A DNA stretch of 19,515 nt, taken from NCBI GenBank assembly GCA_037446605.1, contig JBBIIE010000053.1, positions 1-19,515 of the forward strand, given 5' to 3'. Shown piece after piece: positions 15,089-19,515 of this stretch. The stretch is from JANXAZ01 sp037446605. GTDB lineage: Bacteria; Pseudomonadota; Alphaproteobacteria; Geminicoccales; Geminicoccaceae. Under the pieces are notes generated by a model. That model was given only the letters and a program-made list of their open reading frames with translations. It was not told the origin of the DNA and ran no database searches. Within the stretch, counting starts at the first letter, position 1. Each line of letters begins with the position of its first letter. The translations under genes and the position numbers were made by a program.

Positions 15089-15733
15089 TCAGTAGGCGGC
15101 GCAGGTCCCGGCGAGGCTGCCGGTGGTGACGCACACCGTGCCCGAGGGGCAACCCTTGTCGGGCGCGGTCGAGCTCGCCGAGCAGGCGACCACGCAGCGG
15201 CCGAGCGGTGGCCTGCAGACCATCCCGCCGGGGCAGTCGGCGGTGGTGGTACAGGTCGGGCCGAGCCCGGTCGACCCGCCGTCGGGTGCCGGTGTCGGCG
15301 TCGGCACCGTGCAGCTCCGCTCGATGCAGCGCTCGGGGCTCGTGCAGTCGGCGTCGCCCAGACAGCGGCCCGGGGCCTTCTGGCACACCCCGAGCCGGCA
15401 CTGCTCGACCGAGGCGATGCAGTCCGCGTCCGAGTTGCACGGCTCGGGGTTGCAGCCGCCGACCGCGCCGCGGCAGCCGCGGCACTGCCCGAGGTCGAGC
15501 CGCGGCAGCCGCCACAGCCAGCCGTCGTGACAAAGGAAGCCGAACAGGCCGCAGTCGCCCGCCAGGAGCTCGCAGGTCCGGCCGGGCCCGCAGGTCGGAC
15601 TGTCCCGATAGAGATCGGGATCGCAGCGCAACTGGTCCAGCTGTGCCGCCACCGGTACCGGCCCGAGGGTCAGGACGAGGGCCAGGACGGCCAGCACCGG
15701 AGCCACCGGCCGGCGAGCCAGGATCGACCGCAT
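15089..15733 (-). CDS. Exported cysteine-rich protein with four tandem cysteine modules
   Basis: I do not recognise a named family. The 214-residue product begins with an arginine-containing n-region and a hydrophobic stretch (about 10-24) ending in VPVAA before Q31, a good signal peptidase I site, so it is predicted to be periplasmic or secreted. The mature 184 residues contain 24 cysteines, an even number. After a unique N-terminal part (C37-C94) come four modules of the pattern C-x3-(A/D)-D-C-x5-6-C-x4-6-C: C99-C117, C124-C141, C161-C180 and a looser C184-C211. A Pro/Thr/Gly linker (TVPTPTPAPDGGST) separates modules two and three. Such repeats resemble Dickkopf-like cysteine-rich modules that I associate mainly with Myxococcota and eukaryotes. 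The start at 15733 is fixed by GGGAGGG five bases upstream; an earlier ATG at 15760 lacks this. Confidence 0.8.
   Translation of the reverse strand: MRSILARRPVAPVLAVLALVLTLGPVPVAAQLDQLRCDPDLYRDSPTCGPGRTCELLAGDCGLFGFLCHDGWLWRLPRLDLGQCRGCRGAVGGCNPEPCNSDADCIASVEQCRLGVCQKAPGRCLGDADCTSPERCIERSCTVPTPTPAPDGGSTGLGPTCTTTADCPGGMVCRPPLGRCVVACSASSTAPDKGCPSGTVCVTTGSLAGTCAAY
15101..15439 (-). repeat. Region encoding four degenerate cysteine modules
   Basis: The modules read C..DADC..C...C twice, C..TADC..C..C once, and a stretched last copy. They are similar at protein level rather than as DNA repeats, which implies old duplication. Each has four cysteines, consistent with two disulfides per module. Confidence 0.7.
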
Positions 15734-15738
15734 CGATA

Positions 15739-15745
15739 CCCTCCC
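15739..15745 (-). promoter_or_regulatory. Ribosome binding site of the cysteine-rich protein gene
   Basis: GGGAGGG on the minus strand lies five bases before the ATG at 15733 and decides that start over the ATG at 15760. Confidence 0.7.
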
Positions 15746-15758
15746 GATCCGGAAACGC

Positions 15759-15787
15759 ATTCGAGCCCAACCGGCGGTGCGGGGCAA
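15759..15787 (-). promoter_or_regulatory. Possible sigma-70 promoter for the cysteine-rich protein gene
   Basis: On the minus strand TTGCCC (15787-15782) and TCGAAT (15764-15759) are exactly 17 bases apart, each with 4 of 6 consensus matches. The leader would be about 20 bases and include the GGGAGGG site. Confidence 0.4.
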
Positions 15788-15805
15788 GCTGCCGGTTGCG
15801 GCCGC

Positions 15806-15833
15806 TTCCCGCCACGCCGGGCTCCGCTAAGAT
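15806..15833 (+). promoter_or_regulatory. Possible promoter of the lar operon
   Basis: TAAGAT (15828-15833) is a fair -10 element in an otherwise GC-rich spacer, with a weak -35 TTCCCG (15806-15811) 16 bases upstream. The predicted start near 15840 leaves a very short leader that begins just before the ribosome-binding site. The poor -35 would fit dependence on an activator, but no operator repeat is obvious. Confidence 0.3.
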
Positions 15834-15842
15834 CGGGCACGC

Positions 15843-15852
15843 GAGGAGGAGG
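15843..15852 (+). promoter_or_regulatory. Strong ribosome binding site of larA
   Basis: GAGGAGGAGG ends two bases before the ATG at 15855; its first GAGGAGG is at a good distance. It supports this start and suggests high translation of larA. Confidence 0.75.
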
Positions 15853-15854
15853 CG

Positions 15855-17147
15855 ATGTCCGAGCCGATCGAGCTGCTCTACGGGCGCGGGACGCTCGAGG
15901 TGACCCCGCCGCCGGGCTGCGTGCCCACGGTCGTCCGCAAGCGGACGATGCCGCTCCTCGAGGATCCGGCGGGTGCGGTCGCCCGGGCGCTCGATCGACC
16001 CGTCGGCTGCGCGCCCTTCGCCGAGTTCGCGCGCGGCCGGCGCTCGGCCTGCATCCTGGTCTGCGACATCACCCGCCCGGTTCCCAACGGCCTGTTCCTG
16101 CGGCCATTGATCGAGAGGCTCGTGGCCGCCGGCGTGCCGCGCGCGGGCATCACGATCCTGGTCGCAACGGGTCTGCACCGACCCGCACCGGCGGACGAGC
16201 TGGCCGAGATCGTGGGCGACCGCCGGCTCCTCGACGAGGTGCGTGTCGAGAACCACGTCGCCACCGCCGACGAGGACCACGTCCTCCTGGGACGTACCCC
16301 GGGCCGCGGCACCGTCGTGCGGCTCGATCGAAGGCTGGTCGAGGCCGAGCTCAGGATCGCCACGGGCCTGGTCGAGCCACACTTCATGGCCGGCTGGTCC
16401 GGCGGCCGCAAGGTGATCGCCCCGGGCGTGGCGCACGCCGAGACCATCACCACCTTCCACAACGCCGCCTTCATGAGCCACCCGCGCGCCGCGAGCTGCG
16501 TGCTCGACGGCAATCCCCTGCACGAGGAGCAGCTCGCCATCGTCGGCATGCTGGGCGGTGCGCTCGCCCTCAACACGGTGATCGACGAGCACCGGCGGCT
16601 CGCCTTCGTCAATTTCGGCGAGATCGTGGCGAGCCATCTCGAGGCGGTGGCGTTCGTCGAGCGCTACGCCAAGGTCGAGCTCGACCGGCGCTTCCGCACG
16701 GTCGTCACCTCGGCCGCCGGCTACCCCCTCGACAAGACCTACTACCAGACCGTCAAGGGCATAGTCGGACCCTTGGGCATCCTCGAGCCGGGCGGCGAGC
16801 TCCTGGTGGCCTCGGCCTGCTCGGAGGGGCTCGGCTCGCCGCACTTCGCCCAGGCGCAGCGGCGGCTGGTCGAGCTCGGCGTGGAGGGCTTCTGGCGCAG
16901 CATCGCCGAGAAGCCGCACGCCGACATCGACGAGTGGCAGACGCAGAAGCAGCTCGAGCCGATGCGCGCCGGTCGGGTGCGGCTCTACACCGACGGGCTC
17001 GACCCGGAGGCACGCCGGCTCACCGGCGTCGAGCTCGTGGCCTCGCTCGAGGCCGCACTCGCCGAGGCGATCGCCCGCCAGGGCGATCCGCACGTGGCCT
17101 TCGTGCCCGAGGGACCCTACGTGGTGCCGGTCCACCGTGGCGGCTGA
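15855..17147 (+). CDS. larA: LarA-family nickel-pincer-dependent 2-hydroxyacid racemase/epimerase
   Basis: LarA enzymes racemise or epimerise 2-hydroxy acids by hydride transfer to a nickel-pincer nucleotide covalently bound to a lysine. This 430-residue protein keeps every residue known from Lactobacillus plantarum LarA at matching positions: D71 and R74 in CDITRPVP, H108 in ATGLHRP, H176 in VEPHFMAGWSGGRK, the cofactor-bearing K186 in GGRKVIAPG, and H202 in TTFHN. It is therefore expected to be an active cofactor-dependent enzyme. The substrate cannot be read from the sequence: the family includes lactate, malate, phenyllactate, other hydroxyacid and sugar-acid members. It heads the operon with the three cofactor genes. 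Its 3' end overlaps larC by 11 bases. Confidence 0.93.
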   Translation: MSEPIELLYGRGTLEVTPPPGCVPTVVRKRTMPLLEDPAGAVARALDRPVGCAPFAEFARGRRSACILVCDITRPVPNGLFLRPLIERLVAAGVPRAGITILVATGLHRPAPADELAEIVGDRRLLDEVRVENHVATADEDHVLLGRTPGRGTVVRLDRRLVEAELRIATGLVEPHFMAGWSGGRKVIAPGVAHAETITTFHNAAFMSHPRAASCVLDGNPLHEEQLAIVGMLGGALALNTVIDEHRRLAFVNFGEIVASHLEAVAFVERYAKVELDRRFRTVVTSAAGYPLDKTYYQTVKGIVGPLGILEPGGELLVASACSEGLGSPHFAQAQRRLVELGVEGFWRSIAEKPHADIDEWQTQKQLEPMRAGRVRLYTDGLDPEARRLTGVELVASLEAALAEAIARQGDPHVAFVPEGPYVVPVHRGG

Positions 17148-17949
17148 GGCCCCGAGCCACGTCCATCTCGATCCCGTCGGCGGGGTGGCGGGCGACATGT
17201 TCGTGGCGGCCCTGTGCACCGCCCGCCCGGACCTCGAGCCGGCGCTGCACGAAGCCCTGGCCGGGGCCGGGCTGCCCGAGGGGGTGAGCGGCCGCCTCCG
17301 ACCCGACCGCCGAGGTGGCATCGCCGGGGCACGCTTCGTGGTCGAGACCGGGGCTCGCGCGCCGGCCTCGGGCGAGCTCCGGGCGATCCTGGCACGGCTC
17401 GAGGCCTCCGCCCTGCCGCCGGCGGTGCGCCGTCGCGCGGCCAATCTCTACCTCAAGTTGGGCGAGGCCGAGGCCGCGGTGCACGGCGTGCCGCTGGAGC
17501 GGGTCCACTTCCACGAGATCGCCGACTGGGACACCTATGCCGACATCGTGGCGGCGGCGGCCCTGATCGAGGCGATCAGCCCCCTCGGCTGGTCGTGCGC
17601 GCCCCTGCCGCTCGGCTCGGGTCTCGTGGCCACCGCCCACGGGCTCCTGCCGGTCCCGGCGCCGGCCACGGTCCGCCTGCTCGCCGGGCTGCCGGTCCGC
17701 GACGACGGCCTGCCCGGCGAGCGCGTCACGCCGACGGGTGCGGCGATCCTGGCCGAGCTGGGACCGGCCGCGCGGCTCCCCGACCGGCCGCTCCGGCTGC
17801 TCGCCGCAGGTCACGGGCTCGGCACGCGCGAGCTGCCCGATCGGCCGAACCTCCTGCGCGCCCTGGTCCTGGCCGATGCGGAACCCGAGCATGCCGAGCT
17901 CGAGCAGGTGGCGGTGCTGCGCTTCGAGATCGACGACCGTTGCTGTTGA
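17137..17949 (+). CDS. larC: LarC, N-terminal part (LarC1), ending at an in-frame TGA
   Basis: LarC is the CTP-dependent nickel insertase (cyclometallase) that completes the nickel-pincer cofactor. This 270-residue part begins with the hallmark HVHLDPVGGVAGDMFVAAL, continues with VHFHEIADWDTYADIVAAA and GERVTPTGAAILAELG, and ends in VAVLRFEIDDRCC followed by TGA. In normal LarC the EIDD motif opens the C-terminal domain (family wording roughly DD-M/Q-T/S-G/P-E), so the protein stops in the middle of a conserved loop. The GTG at 17137 gives the standard N-terminus and overlaps larA. The remaining domain continues in the same frame right after the TGA. If the stop is read through, the joined protein would have 402 residues, the usual family length. 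The length of LarC1 is close to that produced in L. plantarum by frameshift-split larC. Confidence 0.88.
   Translation: MAAEAPSHVHLDPVGGVAGDMFVAALCTARPDLEPALHEALAGAGLPEGVSGRLRPDRRGGIAGARFVVETGARAPASGELRAILARLEASALPPAVRRRAANLYLKLGEAEAAVHGVPLERVHFHEIADWDTYADIVAAAALIEAISPLGWSCAPLPLGSGLVATAHGLLPVPAPATVRLLAGLPVRDDGLPGERVTPTGAAILAELGPAARLPDRPLRLLAAGHGLGTRELPDRPNLLRALVLADAEPEHAELEQVAVLRFEIDDRCC
17947..17949 (+). other. In-frame TGA splitting larC; candidate readthrough or recoding site
   Basis: The codons around it are GAC-GAC-CGT-TGC-TGT-TGA-CGA-TTG-GCC. Frame and alignment to LarC continue across the stop without insertion or deletion; TGA occupies the column usually held by Glu in DD-x-x-x-E. 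The base after the stop is C (UGAC), the most readthrough-prone context. UGA is a normal stop in every other gene here, so a global code change is excluded. I find no convincing bacterial SECIS hairpin in the next 40 bases: only a 3-bp stem around 17962-17974. Confidence 0.75.
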
Positions 17950-18345
17950 CGATTGGCCCTCGCCCTCGAGCGGCTGCGCGCCCGCCCGGACGTGCTCGAC
18001 CTCTGCCAGTGGGCGGTGGTCGGCAAGCGGGGCCGGCTGGCGAGTGCCGTGCAGCTGCTCTGTCCGGCCGCCGCGGCCGATGCCGTGGCCGAGGCCTGCC
18101 TCACCGAGACCGCCACGCTCGGGGTGCGGATCGGCCACGTGCGCCGCCGCCGGCTCGCGCGCGACGACCGCAGCGTCGAGGCCGAGGGGATCGCCGTGCG
18201 GGTCAAGCGCGCCCGGCGGCCGGACGGTACCCGGACCGCCAAGGCCGAGCTCGCGGACCTCGCCGCGAGCGGGCTCGATCTGGCCGGCCGCAGCCGGCTC
18301 AGGCGCCGTGCCGAGGCGCGCGCCCTCGAGGAGGACGGGCCTTGA
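17950..18345 (+). CDS. larC: LarC, C-terminal CTP-binding part (LarC2), no good start of its own
   Basis: This segment encodes the second LarC domain, which in characterised LarC binds CTP and metal. The family features are LALALERLRARPDVLDL, then GKRGRLASAVQLLC, ETATLGVRIG and VKRARRPDGTRTAKAE. It is preserved over about 131 residues with normal GC-ending codons, which argues against a long-dead gene. No ribosome-binding site precedes it; the only nearby start is TTG 17953, three bases after the stop, so separate translation would need reinitiation. Readthrough of the TGA would instead give a fused LarC. Its own stop overlaps the larE start (TTGA). The gene may alternatively be a recent nonsense mutant. 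Confidence 0.82.
   Translation, partial: RLALALERLRARPDVLDLCQWAVVGKRGRLASAVQLLCPAAAADAVAEACLTETATLGVRIGHVRRRRLARDDRSVEAEGIAVRVKRARRPDGTRTAKAELADLAASGLDLAGRSRLRRRAEARALEEDGP
18328..18335 (+). promoter_or_regulatory. Ribosome binding site that fixes the TTG start of larE
   Basis: GAGGAGGA lies six bases before TTG 18342 inside the end of larC. It is the best match in the region and there is no ATG or GTG start at the right place, so the TTG start is well supported. Confidence 0.65.
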
Positions 18346-19145
18346 GCGGCGAGGACCGGCTGCGAGGGCTGCTCGGCGGCTTCGACCGGCTCGCCGTGGC
18401 GGTCAGTGGTGGGGTCGACAGCACCACGCTCGGGCTCCTGGCGCACCGCGTGCTCGGCCACCGGGCACGCCTCGTGCACGCCGTCTCGCCCGCCGTACCG
18501 GCCGAGGCTACCGAGCGGCTCGTGCGCCACGCCGCGCACGAAGGCGTCGAGCTGCATCTGGTCGACGCGGGCGAGCTCGCCGACCCGCGCTACCGGGCCA
18601 ACCCGATCGACCGCTGCTTCTTCTGCAAGACCGATCTCTATGCGGCGATCGCCCGGCTCTGGGACGGACCGATCGCCTCGGGCACCAACCTCGACGATCT
18701 GGGCGAGTTCCGCCCGGGGCTCCGTGCCGCTGCCGCCGCCGGGGTCCGCCATCCCTATGTCGAGGCGGGCATGGACAAGGCCGCGGTGCGGGCGCTGGCG
18801 CGCGATCTGGGCCTCGCCGATCTGGCGGCGCTGCCCGCCTCCCCCTGCCTCGCCAGCCGGCTCGAGACCGGCATTCCCGTCACCGTCGAGCGGCTCGGGC
18901 TCGTGGCCGCCGTCGAGCGGCGGCTGGCCGAGCGGCTCGGGCCCGGCGACCAGCGCTGCCGGGTGCGCGCCGAGGGTATCGTGATCGAGCTCGAGGGCGG
19001 CCGGCTGGACGGGCTCGCCGAGCCCGAGCGCGCAACGCTCCTGGCCGACGTCGCGGCGGTCCTGGCCGCGGCCGGGGTGCGCGCACCACTACGCCTCGCG
19101 CCCTACCGCCGCGGCAGCGCCTTCAAGCTGGGCCCGCGCGCTTGA
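18342..19145 (+). CDS. larE: LarE, ATP-dependent sulfur transferase for the nickel-pincer cofactor
   Basis: LarE adenylates the two carboxylates of P2CMN and replaces them with thiocarboxylates. The 267-residue protein has the PP-loop AVSGGVDSTTL, CFFCKTDLY (C92, C95), SGTNLDDLGEFRPG, and PASPCLASRLETG, whose C169 is the counterpart of the sulfur-donating Cys176 of L. plantarum LarE. A further cysteine is C206 in DQRCRVR. Both a sacrificial-cysteine type and a [4Fe-4S] type of LarE are known; I cannot decide between them from sequence. Translation starts at TTG, overlapping the larC stop (TTGA). A long open frame extends upstream of the TTG through larC, but its composition is that of an out-of-frame shadow. 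Confidence 0.93.
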   Translation: MSGEDRLRGLLGGFDRLAVAVSGGVDSTTLGLLAHRVLGHRARLVHAVSPAVPAEATERLVRHAAHEGVELHLVDAGELADPRYRANPIDRCFFCKTDLYAAIARLWDGPIASGTNLDDLGEFRPGLRAAAAAGVRHPYVEAGMDKAAVRALARDLGLADLAALPASPCLASRLETGIPVTVERLGLVAAVERRLAERLGPGDQRCRVRAEGIVIELEGGRLDGLAEPERATLLADVAAVLAAAGVRAPLRLAPYRRGSAFKLGPRA

Positions 19146-19515
19146 GCCCGGCGTTCGTGCACGATGCCGGCCGGGTCGGGCGGATCGGCCTGCCCGAGGC
19201 GATCCTCTGTGCCAGCAAGAGCCCGGAGCAGCTGGCCCGGATCCTGGACGAGCTGCTCGCGGCCGGGCAGCCGGCGCTTCTCACCCGGCTCGCACCCGAG
19301 CAGCTCGCGGCGCTGCCGGCCGAGCTGGCGGCGCGGGTCGACCACGATCCGCTCTCGCGCACCGGCGTCATCGGCCGCCCGCCGCCGCCCGAGGCGCCGG
19401 CACGGGTGGCGGTGGTGACCGCCGGGACGGGCGATCTGGGCGTCGCCGCCGAGGCGGTCCGCACGCTCGCCTTCCACGGCGAGGCCGCGCGCCTCGAGGC
19501 CGACCTCGGCGTGGC
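19142..19515 (+). CDS. larB: LarB, NaAD carboxylase/hydrolase, 5' part (runs off window end)
   Basis: LarB starts the pathway: it carboxylates nicotinic acid adenine dinucleotide at C5 and hydrolyses it to the dicarboxylated mononucleotide and AMP. The window shows about 124 residues, open to the end. GRVGRIGLPEAILCASKSPEQL matches the family's opening (R.G.PE.vlc..K...q), and VAVVTAGTGDLGVAAEAV followed by EADLGV is the start of the PurE/AIR-carboxylase-like domain. TTG 19142, overlapping the larE stop (TTGA), is the likely start; GTG 19157 is an alternative. It is the fourth lar gene in a row, so the whole cofactor pathway is encoded together. Confidence 0.9.
   Translation, partial: MSPAFVHDAGRVGRIGLPEAILCASKSPEQLARILDELLAAGQPALLTRLAPEQLAALPAELAARVDHDPLSRTGVIGRPPPPEAPARVAVVTAGTGDLGVAAEAVRTLAFHGEAARLEADLGV

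Noticed and set aside
15003..17444. Long minus-strand open frame continuing upstream of the ThDP enzyme gene
   Set aside because: It runs antisense to larA and larC and across the cysteine-rich gene in another frame, has low-complexity Arg/Ala/Gly-rich translation with no motif, and exists only because the high GC content removes stop codons.
17930..17960. Frameshift between larC1 and larC2 as in Lactobacillus plantarum
   Set aside because: Both parts are in the same reading frame and align without gap, so no shift is needed; the obstacle is the stop codon itself.
17950..17995. Bacterial SECIS element after the larC TGA (selenocysteine)
   Set aside because: Only a 3-bp stem (17962-17964 with 17972-17974) is visible at the required distance, too weak to claim selenocysteine insertion. 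A folding program and a search for sel genes would decide.
17946..18341. TTG at 17946 overlapping the larC TGA as a coupled start for a gene fused to larE
   Set aside because: It resembles the TTGA overlaps used by larE and larB, but the frame it opens gives an Arg/Gly/Pro-rich shadow of larC2 with no family match before the true larE start.

Overview
The window is about three-quarters G+C and almost completely coding. Its first two thirds match two gene clusters I know from Alphaproteobacteria: the nitrogen-PTS/hprK-rapZ-ptsH-ahcY cluster and the tsaE-amgK-addB-addA-trxA cluster. I read it as the chromosome of a high-GC alphaproteobacterium, most likely Rhodospirillales-like; the exact order or family cannot be fixed from this sequence. 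No rRNA, tRNA, CRISPR array, insertion sequence or phage gene was seen, and no gene-free stretch exceeds about 125 bases. All 17 complete stop codons, on both strands, are TGA, so UGA is an ordinary stop here.

Layout. Bases 1-5017 (+): the 3' part of rpoN (sigma-54), then ptsN (EIIA-Ntr), hprK (short HPr kinase/phosphorylase), rapZ, an EIIA-Man-type PTS protein, ptsH (HPr) and ahcY (S-adenosylhomocysteine hydrolase). ptsN/hprK/rapZ/EIIA overlap by 4 bases at each junction, so they are probably translationally coupled. No transport EIIB or EIIC is present; this looks like a regulatory phosphorelay. Bases 5013-13304 (+): tsaE (tRNA t6A synthesis), amgK (amino-sugar anomeric kinase), addB and addA (helicase-nuclease for double-strand break repair) and trxA (thioredoxin). 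Compared with the layout I recall from relatives, hpf (between rpoN and ptsN), a histidine kinase (between ahcY and tsaE) and murU (between amgK and addB) are absent at their usual places.

Bases 13320-15733 (-): a thiamine-diphosphate enzyme of the acetolactate synthase superfamily, and upstream of it a small exported protein with 24 cysteines and four tandem cysteine modules. A 9-bp GC hairpin sits where trxA and the ThDP enzyme gene converge. Bases 15855-19515 (+), divergent from the cysteine-rich gene: a nickel-pincer-nucleotide operon, larA-larC-larE-larB. LarA is the nickel-dependent 2-hydroxyacid racemase/epimerase. LarB, LarE and LarC carboxylate, sulfur-load and nickel-load its cofactor. 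larB runs off the window end.

The most interesting point is larC. It is one continuous reading frame interrupted by a single in-frame TGA (17947-17949). The homologous sequence continues in the same frame with no gap, the stop is followed by C (a leaky context), and it lies in a short run of A/T-ending codons that is foreign to the gene. From memory, Lactobacillus plantarum splits LarC into LarC1 and LarC2 near the same place, but by a ribosomal frameshift. Site-specific UGA readthrough or recoding, a true two-protein LarC, a recent nonsense mutation and a sequence error all remain possible.
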